Shown here piece after piece: positions 1-9,800 of a DNA stretch of 22,663 nucleotides. The notes below the pieces were generated by a model. It did not search any database, had not been told where the DNA came from, and worked only from the letters and a program-made list of their open reading frames with translations. The DNA is taken from positions 1 through 22,663 of IMG/VR virus record IMGVR_UViG_3300009130_000149; one strand, given 5' to 3'. A program made the translations under genes and the position numbers. Within the stretch, counting starts at the first letter, position 1; every line of letters starts with the position of its first letter. This stretch comes from a virus.

Positions 1-2523
1 AGATTTAGCTGTGCTAGGATTTGTATATAAATCTATTTTATCCATAGCAGCTAATCTATGGTAAGCCATGTTATACACCTCTTGGTGTTTTACCATAGCA
101 TCAAGATCTAGTTTTTCTGAAGCTTCTTTATATTTTCTTGCTGCATCATTTTTAATTTTAGCTATAGAGGTAGTACTTTTTAAATCCATTCCTTTTAAAT
201 GCGTTGCACCAAAAGCAGAACCTAAAGCTAAATCTATAATAGTTTGTCTTTGTAAAGCATCGTAATCACCGTATGTTTCTTCTAAGTAAGACTGCACTGT
301 TTCTTCACCTTCTAAATCTTTTATAGTTGATTCTAATAAACCACCAAATTTAGTACCTATAGCAAAAGCAGTAGAATTTTTAAACAACAGCTCGTTTACT
401 GTATTTAATTGACTATATTTAGATGTTAAGTTAAGTCCTTTATACCCAGCTGGCGCGCCTTTAAAAGTATAAGGTAGCATTTGACCACCTAAATAGAAAC
501 CAGCACCTGTACCAATGTCAAAATCTAAAGCACCAGCCATCTTAGCTTCTTCAAACATTACATTAATAATATGTCCTTTTAATTTAGCTGATCTACTAGC
601 GCCTATAGCTGTTAAACCATATTTTGTAGCGTAGTCAGCTTCTGATATACCTAGTACTCTAGCTCTTTTTTGAATATTAGCTTGTGTAAGTATTTTACTA
701 CCTCTCATGTATCTAGGTGCTTTAGAAGCAGCCATTACTCTACCTAACGCTCCCATGCTAGTAGCAACACCTTGCATTTTATTTAATCCATATAATTGAA
801 CTAATATAGAAGCGGCGCCACCAAAACCCTCAGAAAGATCATCACCCATACTTCTCGCTAAGGCGTCTTCTTGATCATCACTAAGTGTAATACCTGTTTC
901 AGCATATATATCACCTGCTAAATCTAAAACTTTTCTATTAGAAAAACCAACCTGGCCTTGAGTATATTTTTCACCAAATAAAGAATTACTAGCGGCTTCT
1001 GCTAAAGTTACTATATGTGCTTTACCTATTGTAGACGGATCTCTGTTTAACAAGAAAACATCTTTCATGGCTCTTTTTTGAGCAGCTAGGTCATACCCTT
1101 GATCATTATACCTAACTAAATAATCTTCAAACTGTTTTTCAGTCATAGAAGTTTCATCATCAAAAACAGGTATAATAAAGTTATCACTACCAGCTCCAGC
1201 TAAAAACTGACCAGTACTAAAAGTACCATCATCTTTAAACCTATCTGAATAAACAGCTATATCTTTCAGCTTTACATCTTTAAATAAAACACCTTTAGTA
1301 AAATCACCGTCTCTAGCAGACATTAATTTTTTTCTTTTTTCAGAGTATTCTGGATCATCTCCAGAAACCATGCTATAACCTTTTTCTTTTAATAGACTTG
1401 TAACACCTTGACTGTCTATCCAAACATCATAAGTTTTTTCACCTTCTTCTCTGTGACCAACTAAACCTAAATTAAGATCGTTATATTTATTTAATAATAA
1501 ATCTTGATCTTTTATAACTGATAGCTCAGCTACATGTTCTTGAACTCTGTCACCTATGTTTTTAATTGATGGATTTTTTTCAGCAAATGCTTTTGCTTCG
1601 GCTTCGGTAAGATTATTGCCTGTTAATGGATCGTAGAAGAACTTATAGTCTTCTCCAAATGTATCTTTTATTGTAGAGCCAATTACTTCAGCTCTTTCTA
1701 TTAAATCAGCTACTTGTTGATTGTCTAGTCCTAATTCTTCTTTATTTCTAATTTGTTTTAATAAAGTAGCTAATTCTTTTTCGTTTTTATTTAAAGCGTT
1801 TATATCTATATCTTCAAGATCACTCAACTGTTGCTTTAAGTCTTCGTTTGTTCTTGTAAGCTTTGATATACCTTTGTCTATCATTCTAGTATCAGCAGCT
1901 TCTCTTTCTTTTGATATAGTTTCATGCATAACCTGAGTTATAGCATCGTCAACGTCTTTTTCTGACAAACTAGGATATTCAGTTTGCTCTGTCCCTTTAT
2001 TAAACATAAGAGTGCCTACCCCAACACCAGTAGGATTAAGAGATATAGAAAAACCTTTAGTACCAAGGTTTTCTTTTATCTTAACTCTAACATCTCCAAA
2101 ATCATTATTGTTTTGTATAGATGTAAGGTTCTCGCTACCACCATATTCTTTTAAAAACTCTTTATCGCTAAACACAGATGTTCTCAACGATTCTTCAAGA
2201 GCGTTTCTATCAGCTATAAACTCTGGCTGTGATTTTCTTTCGTCTTCACTTTCTTTCCATGAATCATAGTTATCGGCAGGAGGAGTACCTATTGGTCCTC
2301 TATTTAAAGATGCTCTTGATGCTAGCGTTGTTCTAAACCCTAGTTTTAGATAATCCAAAAAACCAGGACCCGAGTTGGATTCCGTATTTTCTGGTGCTAC
2401 GAGTTTTTGGCCCGCAGTCGCACCGTTTTCCTGCGAACCTTTTTGAAAATCCTGTTCTACGTTAGGATCTTTATCTTCTTCAATGTTAACCCAAAGTCCG
2501 TTTTCAAGTTGTTTTCTAGGCAT
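1..2523 (-). CDS. Large internal virion / DNA-ejection-type protein, C-terminus cut by the window edge
   Basis: I read an uninterrupted frame from an ATG at 2523 to base 1, giving 841 visible residues and no stop, so the gene continues off the window. It starts 2 bases after the stop of the 394-aa gene, with an A/T-only leader. The N-terminal third is charged and hydrophilic, with a Glu/Lys-rich helical stretch around residues 165-240. The later part, roughly residues 545-720, is rich in Gly, Ala and Met with mildly hydrophobic segments and short basic patches. I see no lytic transglycosylase, peptidase or polymerase motif in the visible part. Size, composition and position at the end of a run of internal-protein-like genes fit the giant ejected proteins of podoviruses (T7 gp15/gp16 type, or the cargo proteins of crAss-like phages). 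That function is inference from context. The missing C-terminus could hold an enzymatic domain. Confidence 0.75.
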   Translation of the reverse strand, partial: MPRKQLENGLWVNIEEDKDPNVEQDFQKGSQENGATAGQKLVAPENTESNSGPGFLDYLKLGFRTTLASRASLNRGPIGTPPADNYDSWKESEDERKSQPEFIADRNALEESLRTSVFSDKEFLKEYGGSENLTSIQNNNDFGDVRVKIKENLGTKGFSISLNPTGVGVGTLMFNKGTEQTEYPSLSEKDVDDAITQVMHETISKEREAADTRMIDKGISKLTRTNEDLKQQLSDLEDIDINALNKNEKELATLLKQIRNKEELGLDNQQVADLIERAEVIGSTIKDTFGEDYKFFYDPLTGNNLTEAEAKAFAEKNPSIKNIGDRVQEHVAELSVIKDQDLLLNKYNDLNLGLVGHREEGEKTYDVWIDSQGVTSLLKEKGYSMVSGDDPEYSEKRKKLMSARDGDFTKGVLFKDVKLKDIAVYSDRFKDDGTFSTGQFLAGAGSDNFIIPVFDDETSMTEKQFEDYLVRYNDQGYDLAAQKRAMKDVFLLNRDPSTIGKAHIVTLAEAASNSLFGEKYTQGQVGFSNRKVLDLAGDIYAETGITLSDDQEDALARSMGDDLSEGFGGAASILVQLYGLNKMQGVATSMGALGRVMAASKAPRYMRGSKILTQANIQKRARVLGISEADYATKYGLTAIGASRSAKLKGHIINVMFEEAKMAGALDFDIGTGAGFYLGGQMLPYTFKGAPAGYKGLNLTSKYSQLNTVNELLFKNSTAFAIGTKFGGLLESTIKDLEGEETVQSYLEETYGDYDALQRQTIIDLALGSAFGATHLKGMDLKSTTSIAKIKNDAARKYKEASEKLDLDAMVKHQEVYNMAYHRLAAMDKIDLYTNPSTAKS

Positions 2524-2525
2524 AA

Positions 2526-3710
2526 TTATAATTTAAGTTTTTTAACTATTGGAGATAATGTTGCTGACGTTAAATCTTTAACGTATATCATTCCTTCTTG
2601 AGATCTTCTTCTGCTATCGACTATATAGTAACCTTTTATTTCGTCACTTTTTGAATCTGCATAAGCAGGTTCTAAATAATACTTACTACCAGCAAAAACA
2701 TTTTGCATCCAATCTTCTTTGGTTAAATTATTGTTTTTATTATTTTCCATCCAATTAACGACCTCGCTAGGTGTTTCAGTAGGATTATCATTTCCTTTGT
2801 TTTCTAGCTTTCTTTTATAACCAGCATCAGCGGAATCACCAAGCATTTTCATGTATGAATCTATTACTTTATTTCTAAGTTCATCTAATCTTTCTGGGTT
2901 ATATAAAAGATCTTCGTCTAATATACCTAAACCACCTTCAGTTATAAAATCGTCTGTTGCTAAAGATAAAACTTCATCTCTTGATTTAGTTATGTTTTGT
3001 AGTTTCATTCTAGCTAATCTTTTATTGCTATCACTTAAAGGTGTACCTGCTTGAAACAACTCTTCATTCATTTGTAATACTTCAGTAGCTCCTTTATTAT
3101 TTTTAACCGTATAATCAGGTATATCGTTTATATTTAAAAAACCTTCTTCATTTTGAAACACAATGTTACCATCATAATCAAATTTCATATCCATTTCATC
3201 TGTGTATACAGAAGCTAGCAATTCTCTTTTAGAAGGATTAACAGCATTACTTATCATACCGTCTTCAGCATCTTTTAAAAAATTATCTTTGTAATTTTTA
3301 AAATTACTTAAATTATTATCAACGTTTTGAAAAGCTGTTTCTATTTTATTCATTTCAGCCTTAGCTATTGTTAATCTTTGGTAATCTCCTTGTTCTTCTG
3401 CAATAGCAGCTTCTTCGGCATACTTACCAAAAGCTATTTGCATGTTCTTTGCCCAATCAGCTAAAGCAGGTTTATCACTAACAGGAACTTTAAATGTGTC
3501 AACGCCGTCGGGCATTTGATTTAAATACCTGGATATTTTAGCGTTAGATCTAGCTTTCGCAGCATCTGACTGTCTTTTGTTTTGTAAAATCCTAGCTAAT
3601 TGATCTTGAAAGTGTTTTGCTTGGCTAGAGAGATTAGCTGCTTCACTTGCTTCTGAAGCCGCTGGGTTAAACGCGTCTCCGCCTGAGTAATCTGGAATTT
3701 GCATATTCAT
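2526..3710 (-). CDS. Putative internal virion protein, mostly alpha-helical, 394 aa
   Basis: The protein is soluble and mainly helical with no signal peptide or membrane segment. The N-terminal ~60 residues are Ala/Ser/Gln/Lys-rich and probably coiled, followed by a long helical stretch to about residue 160 and an acidic central part. The C-terminal ~70 residues look beta-containing and end in a basic tail (KKLKL). It lies between the 207-aa membrane-active-looking protein and the >841-aa protein, 12 bases after the former's stop and 2 bases before the latter's start, so the three are surely co-expressed. Two Met codons are close together (MNMQ). The first is taken because the A-rich leader ending in AAAAAAAAT sits directly before it. 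I do not recognise the family. An internal core/ejection role comparable to T7 gp15 is inferred from neighbours only. Confidence 0.7.
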   Translation of the reverse strand: MNMQIPDYSGGDAFNPAASEASEAANLSSQAKHFQDQLARILQNKRQSDAAKARSNAKISRYLNQMPDGVDTFKVPVSDKPALADWAKNMQIAFGKYAEEAAIAEEQGDYQRLTIAKAEMNKIETAFQNVDNNLSNFKNYKDNFLKDAEDGMISNAVNPSKRELLASVYTDEMDMKFDYDGNIVFQNEEGFLNINDIPDYTVKNNKGATEVLQMNEELFQAGTPLSDSNKRLARMKLQNITKSRDEVLSLATDDFITEGGLGILDEDLLYNPERLDELRNKVIDSYMKMLGDSADAGYKRKLENKGNDNPTETPSEVVNWMENNKNNNLTKEDWMQNVFAGSKYYLEPAYADSKSDEIKGYYIVDSRRRSQEGMIYVKDLTSATLSPIVKKLKL

Positions 3711-3722
3711 ATTTTTTTTAAT

Positions 3723-4346
3723 CTATCCGGGTCTATTCATATTTCCGCCTGGTAAGAAACTAGCACCCATACCAACTAATTCTCCTGCCCCACCCATTAT
3801 ACTATTAGTGGCAGCTTGTCTAGCTTGGTTAGCAGCACTTAGTCTTTGACCAGCTCTTGATAACATACCTGTAACTTTACTAGCTTCCATCTGTCTTGAC
3901 ATCATATCTCCTTTAACCATGTTATCTTGCATTTTAGCTGCTTGCTGAGCTTGCATTTGCTGATTCGCTTGTTCTTGTTGACCTATACTAGCTGTTGCAG
4001 CTTGTAGATTTTGTGATTGTTGATTAGCCATTGATTGAGCTAAAGCGGCTATACCGCTGCCTCCAGCAGCGCCCTGCAAACTATCCATTGTGTTTGCTAA
4101 AGACTGTTGCTGTTGTTGTGACAGCATTTCTGCCTCTTGCTGATTTACAGTAAGATCTTCAAAAGTATTTTCTTGATTAGCAAATGGATTTGATGTGTCC
4201 ATGCCCTCAAGTCTTTGAAGTTGTTTATCGTAATTAGCTTGAGCTTGTCTTTGCTCTTTTTTTCTTTTTTTGGAGCCGATTATACCCCCGGCTATACTGC
4301 TAAGGGCCTTTACGCCTCCGACGATTAATGCTGGTGGTATTGGCAT
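3723..4346 (-). CDS. Putative internal core protein with membrane-active N-terminus (T7 gp14-like in character)
   Basis: The first ~24 residues form a Gly/Ala/Ile-rich hydrophobic stretch (ALIVGGVKALSSIAGGIIG) followed at once by a basic cluster (SKKRKKEQR), the pattern of a membrane-inserting helix with a positive anchor. Residues ~75-150 are extremely Gln/Ala/Met-rich and probably coiled coil, and the C-terminus is again Gly-rich (GGAGELVGMGASFLPGG). This composition is characteristic of podoviral internal proteins that are ejected and form a channel across the envelope, such as T7 gp14. It begins the run of three ejection-type genes after a 37-base A/T-rich gap. It ends with TAG, whereas most genes here end with TAA. 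Function is inferred from composition and order, not from a recognised family signature. Confidence 0.7.
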   Translation of the reverse strand: MPIPPALIVGGVKALSSIAGGIIGSKKRKKEQRQAQANYDKQLQRLEGMDTSNPFANQENTFEDLTVNQQEAEMLSQQQQQSLANTMDSLQGAAGGSGIAALAQSMANQQSQNLQAATASIGQQEQANQQMQAQQAAKMQDNMVKGDMMSRQMEASKVTGMLSRAGQRLSAANQARQAATNSIMGGAGELVGMGASFLPGGNMNRPG

Positions 4347-4383
4347 ATTTTTAAATTTTTATTGTTAATATTATAATTACACA

Positions 4384-4728
4384 TTATTTACTACTTATAA
4401 CTACTTCTCCACTAACATGGAAAACCTCTGCTTCAGTAGTAGAATCGTTTGTTAAATTTATTTCAGCAAAATAACCAGTTATACTAGCCACATTTACTCT
4501 ATTATCTTTACTGAATAATATAAAGTCGTTTGCTGATGGTCTGATTGTAGACGCGTCAATATCACAAGTTATAGAGTATTCACCTACAGCTGTTATATTA
4601 CCCATTTCAACTAAAGCGCCTCCTGTTAAAAAACCTCCAGTTGTACCTGTGCTCGTGTAATAAGCTACGTCTCCAACTTGTACTGAATCCTGAACTGGGT
4701 TATCAAATGTTAATGTTATACTTGGCAT
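4384..4728 (-). CDS. Small beta-rich virion protein, 114 aa, unknown function
   Basis: A short protein dominated by Thr, Ser, Val, Ile and Gly with alternating hydrophobic pattern, suggesting a compact beta-sandwich or beta-barrel. It starts MPSITLTFDNPVQDSVQVGD and ends in SGEVVISSK. There is no signal peptide or membrane helix. The start lies 2 bases after the stop of the 710-aa beta protein, so the pair is translationally linked, and both share the same composition. I think small proteins of this type (with DFILFSKDN and SITGYFAEI-like strands) recur in the structural modules of marine phages, but that is memory I cannot check here. A role as head decoration or minor tail protein is a guess. 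A structure prediction would be the quickest way to place it. Confidence 0.65.
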   Translation of the reverse strand: MPSITLTFDNPVQDSVQVGDVAYYTSTGTTGGFLTGGALVEMGNITAVGEYSITCDIDASTIRPSANDFILFSKDNRVNVASITGYFAEINLTNDSTTEAEVFHVSGEVVISSK

Positions 4729-4730
4729 AA

Positions 4731-6863
4731 TTATTGTTGTACGTTATCATATTCTACCATTAATTTTAATCTATACTCTTGACTAGTATTAATATTACTT
4801 GATGGCGATATTTGAGTGTTAGTAGTTCCTATTGTAGCGGTTCCAGTACCAACAGTGTAATTAGTTCCACCGACGTTTCCACTTAGTTTATTCATAACTG
4901 TTGGCCCAGCAACAACTGAGTTATTAGAGACAAGCTCTAGTTGATACTTAATTGTTATATCACCCATATTATCAACGTAGCTAGGCATAGTACCAGAAGC
5001 AGAGGTAACTGTCCAATCTGTAATCTGAACATTAAACGAAGAGTTACCGTTAGCAAAATTAGTTATAGTAGCTGTTCCTTGGTAAGATGAATTTGTAATT
5101 AATCCATAAGCAGGTGAACTTGCTTCTGTATCCATTTGTTGCCATCTAATCTGTGGAGTAGAATATGTACTACCTCCTTGTCCAGCACCTTGTATTATTA
5201 CGTTTACTTGGGCGGTGTTACTATCTTGAAGACCATCATTTACTTTAAAAGTAAAAGAATCAGCACCCGTAACCAAAGCGCTTGTTGGTGTATATGTAGC
5301 TGTTCCTAGTGAGTTTATTGTAACAGACCCTTTACTCGGCGCGCTTACAACACTATATGTTAACGCATCATTATCGTGATCTACAGCTGTTAAACTAATA
5401 GTTGTTGCTGTATTGTTTGCTATTTGTACTTGTGTAGTTATAGCTGTAGCAACAGGAGGTGTGTTGACTACGTTATTTATATTAAAAGCAGAAGTAACAC
5501 TTGAAGTTCCAGCTTCTTCAGCATAAAAACTACCAGCAACAGTAACAGTTGATGTTCCATCACCAGTAGCAGCTAAATCACTAATACTCCACTCTGTACC
5601 ACCGTTTGAACTAGGATCTATATTTGTAAAATCAACGGCGTTACCGTTTAAGTCAATAAATTCTGGTTGTTTTCTTATTTTAATATTACCACCACCAACT
5701 CTAGATATAGCTATAGATAAAGCTTTTGGATATTGAGGATCACCGTTTTCAGTTGTATAAACTCCGCCAGAGGTTAAACTACAAGTGTTATTAGATGATG
5801 CAATACTAAAAAAAGCAGGGTTGTTTTCTTGTGTAGAATTAACTACTAAAGATATAGGCGTTCCCTGAGATATTGAAGCTGTAAAAGCCGTGTTGTCACT
5901 CGTTGAACCAGCAGATGTTGTCGTACTACCAGTACCAACGCAGCTAAAATTATAGGTATCACCTGAAGAATTAACTGGTATTAATACAAAAGCACCAACT
6001 GATCCAGATGCTGGTATTGTACCTGTTAAAACAGTTGATGATGAAGTAAAGGTATTTGTTGTAAAATTATAAGTATCACTATTACTAGTTCTTGTTATTG
6101 TAAGAGAAAAAGTAGCGCCACTGTTTCCGGTTATAGTAATAGCTCTTCTACCGCCTTTAGAGTCTATTGCTGACTCATCTACAAATAAATCTGTTATTAA
6201 CACTTTTGGTGTTGGTATAGCTATTTGAGGACAATCAATAGTAATAGTATGGCCAGTAACGTTTTCCGCTGGATGAGTCCAATATAGTTTCAATGTAACA
6301 GAAGTTAATCTACCGTTAGTGTAAACTTGATTAACAGCTTCTCTAGTGTAGTTGCTCGCATAGTTACCAACACTGTGTAATACTATTGATGGTGTTGTTG
6401 GGAAAAAATGTGTCGACGTGTTAGACACAGTAACTACTTTTGTAAACAATAAACTTGTAGTACCTTCAGCACCGCTACCGCTAAAAGCTGAGTTTTCTTT
6501 AAGACTACTACTACATATAGTCTGAGTTAAAGTACCTGCTATAGTATATTCTAATTGCTCAGCAAGCTTGGCCTCACCATCTATATCTATTGTTAACGTT
6601 GTGTTAGAGTTAGTGGAAAAGTTATCATCAAGATCACATGTTACGAGTACAGTATTGTTAGCGTCATAAGCAGTTCCACTATTAGTTAACGTAATGCTAC
6701 TAATACCACTAATACTACCGCTGTTGTTTGCGAAATCAGCCGCGCTAACAACATAACCTGTATTAGGAGTTATTACTAAAACCTGATTAGAAACACCGCC
6801 TATAGCTTGACCCGCGTTTACTGTTACAGATGCTGAATTTATTGTACAATTTGTTAGTGCCAT
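4731..6863 (-). CDS. Beta-domain virion protein with a cadherin-like (Big_9-type) module, probable adhesin/tail surface protein
   Basis: A 710-aa Thr/Ser/Asn-rich, Cys-poor protein built of successive beta domains. The clearest is residues ~466-558. It opens with NTPPVATAI, then has TISLTAVDHDNDALTYSVV, then GTATYTPTSALVTGADSFTF and KVNDGLQDSNTAQVNVII. That is the standard pattern of cadherin-like Ig-fold repeats (Big_9/VCBS-type) used in bacterial and phage surface adhesion, including the Asp/Asn turn residues that often bind Ca2+. Other parts (residues 1-110, 110-230, 230-340, 560-710) also look like beta-sandwiches but I cannot name them. There is no signal peptide, consistent with a virion component. 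It starts 1 base after the stop of the nozzle-like gene, so attachment to the tail or a fibre role is likely. Confident on the module, less on the role. Confidence 0.75.
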   Translation of the reverse strand: MALTNCTINSASVTVNAGQAIGGVSNQVLVITPNTGYVVSAADFANNSGSISGISSITLTNSGTAYDANNTVLVTCDLDDNFSTNSNTTLTIDIDGEAKLAEQLEYTIAGTLTQTICSSSLKENSAFSGSGAEGTTSLLFTKVVTVSNTSTHFFPTTPSIVLHSVGNYASNYTREAVNQVYTNGRLTSVTLKLYWTHPAENVTGHTITIDCPQIAIPTPKVLITDLFVDESAIDSKGGRRAITITGNSGATFSLTITRTSNSDTYNFTTNTFTSSSTVLTGTIPASGSVGAFVLIPVNSSGDTYNFSCVGTGSTTTSAGSTSDNTAFTASISQGTPISLVVNSTQENNPAFFSIASSNNTCSLTSGGVYTTENGDPQYPKALSIAISRVGGGNIKIRKQPEFIDLNGNAVDFTNIDPSSNGGTEWSISDLAATGDGTSTVTVAGSFYAEEAGTSSVTSAFNINNVVNTPPVATAITTQVQIANNTATTISLTAVDHDNDALTYSVVSAPSKGSVTINSLGTATYTPTSALVTGADSFTFKVNDGLQDSNTAQVNVIIQGAGQGGSTYSTPQIRWQQMDTEASSPAYGLITNSSYQGTATITNFANGNSSFNVQITDWTVTSASGTMPSYVDNMGDITIKYQLELVSNNSVVAGPTVMNKLSGNVGGTNYTVGTGTATIGTTNTQISPSSNINTSQEYRLKLMVEYDNVQQ

Positions 6864-6864
6864 A

Positions 6865-9800
6865 TTAATCGTTGTTTTCTACAATTGTTATTGTTACTTG
6901 AGTTGGAGTAGTGTCACCAGTTACAGATCCGCTTAATTGACCTATACCTTGAACAGAAAATTCTGAAGTATCTATATTTGATAAATCTGTTCTAGTTCCA
7001 TGTATATAATTAAACCATTTACCTTCTTTTTTAACAAACTCTTTTACAAAGCCAGACTGCATATCTGTTTCTACAGAGCTAGCAAACCAACCATTTTTTG
7101 CAACATTATTATAGTATTGATTGTCATTTAAATCTTGATTCCATTTAGCTTGTGATCCTTCATAGTTTAAAGTTCTAAATGTTTTTACTTGGTCAGGCAT
7201 GTCATTAAATAGTAACTTAACGCTACTTTGATATTGAACACCATAGTAATTATTTCTAGTCTCATTGTCGTGTGAGTATATTTCACCATTTTTAAAAGTA
7301 TAAAACTCATCATTTATAGAAACACCTTGTTCTGGTATATAAGAAGCAAAACTAGTCCAACCTTGTACATCTTCTTTAAAATTTATAGTTTCACCACCAA
7401 CCTCTTGGTAACCTGGCTTTCTATTTAAAGTTAAAGAATAAACACCTTGTTGAACGTTAATACAACCTATAGCTGATGTTATATTTTTTAAAGAATCACT
7501 AAAATAGTCTGACATACCATAATCAGATATTTTAATAACACCATTCATAGATAATCTTAATACAGCTCCTCTAGCTCTATCTGTAAAGTAACATCTATAT
7601 CCATCTGCCGCAAAGCTTTCTGGGTTTTTACTTATACCAAATTCACCAAAAGTAGGTGGTATTATAGCTTGACCTAATACTCTGTTAGACGCTGTCAAGT
7701 TTGCGTTACCATCTGCGTTAAACAAAGCGTCTTTATTTGCTAATATTTTCACAACTTTATCTTCACAGAAAGCTAGTATATCAGTACCTCTAACGTGTAG
7801 CTTTTGTATACTACCATATTCAGGATTTAAATCTTTGGTTATTTTGTCAGCCATTATAAACTGGTTAGTTCCATTTAAACCTGATGTAGAATTATATATT
7901 TGTGAATATATTAATCCATTTTTTCTTCTTTCTTGCTTATATTGTTCTGCTAGTGGAGCAGAAGCTTTAACACCTTTTTTAATAAACGGTTGATTAAAGT
8001 CGTCTCTAACTCTATTTGACTCAACCCCGTTAGCAAAACTAAAACAATTATGATAATCTAAAGCATGATTAGAATTGTGTTGAGCAATAGGTATAGAGTT
8101 ACTAGCTTCGTAATATATATCTAGTTCTGCTTGCTCTTTAGGTTCTGTTTCCCATATTGCAGGGTTTTTTGTTCTGTAAGCTTCAGATGAATAATCTTCT
8201 ACAATTTCCCAAACTGTTCTTCTTGAAGACGTAGGATTTATACCATTAGGATCATCTGTAAAAATATCCCAGTCTTGAATTGGTCTATCTAATTTTATAA
8301 TAAAAACTCTTCTTTTGTTAGTCCACCAGCTATCTTTAGGATCATTACTACCATAAAAGAAATTACGGAAACTTCTACTTACATGCGCTTTTATTTTATA
8401 CACGTTTTGGTTTGGATCATCAGCAAACCTTATTTTAGTTCCAGCGCTAGTTATTCTATCTAAAAAGTCTCTATATAAACCATTGTCATTACCTCTTATT
8501 CCAGATAGACTTCTTTCAGCAGCAAAACCAATTTGAACAGTATCTCTACCTATTCTTATAGGCGCTATCTTTTCATCTGAAGCGTTCCAAGCATCTTTAG
8601 ACGTAAGAGGAACAGCCCAGCTTTGACCCATACCAGATCCTTCAAGATCATCTTTTATTCTATTAGGACCACAACCAGTCATGTGCCATTTTAATTGTCT
8701 TGTTTCGTTTGGACCATTGTTATCCCAGTGACCTTTACTACCACTTCCACCACAACTCTTTTTTGGTATACTAACAGGTGTTGAATTAACTATAGCATAC
8801 TCTTCAACAGCGTTTCCCTCTAAAATATTTCTTATTAAAGCAGCGTCTTTATATACTTTTACAAAAAACCTACCGGTAAACTCTGGTTTATTTTTAGTTT
8901 CTATTCTAGCTATTTCATAACCAATATTGCTTACTTCACTATTTAAAGTGCCGTCCGGATAAAACTGCAATACATCATTTTCAAATCTTCCTTGTAAATT
9001 AATTTGAAGATCTTTAGTTGTACCATGTGCACCTGTAAGAGATATGTTTCCTACATCATACCATCTACTTTTTTTGCCAGGAGCAACGATTCTAACAACT
9101 AAATTAGATGTAGATAATATTTCAGAACCACCAGACGTACTACCATCGTCTCCACGATTTTCTTTCCATTGACTTAGTAAAAAAGAAAAATAAGTAGCTT
9201 CAGGTCTAGGAAAGCCACTTTCATTTGCACCACCATGGACCGCTGCGAAACTATGTGTAGCTACACCGTAAGAAGCTTTTACTTCTTTTAACTCTGTAGG
9301 TGCCTCATTAGATATGTCTATAATTTTATATTTAGCAGAATCAGTTACAAGCGCATCGTCGTCGTGTTTCTTTTTTAATATTAAGAAAGTTTCTTCGTCA
9401 ACTTTATTTCTTTCTGATGAAGGAAAAGAAAGCCATATGTTTCCATCTTCTGCATCATACCACCTGTCTTGAGCTAAGTTGTAATACTGATTAGACGTAT
9501 CTTTTACAAAAAACTTAAAGCTTGTTGCGAAAGAAGGGGCTTCGTTATTTACTTTCACGTTTAATCTATTAAAGCTTGAAGCCGATGCTTTATTTATTAC
9601 GACACTTCCTGTTTGATCTGTCTGAACAGGTGTTTCTCTACCGTAACTATCTCTATAAACAACACCTAACTGATATGTTCTCATTGATTTTATAGATTTT
9701 TCAGGAGGTGGTAAAGAATCTTGTTCTACAGTTGTTGCGTTACTAAAACCTAAAGGATCTATAAAACTCGTAAAATCCATATCAATTTCACTACTCTGCG

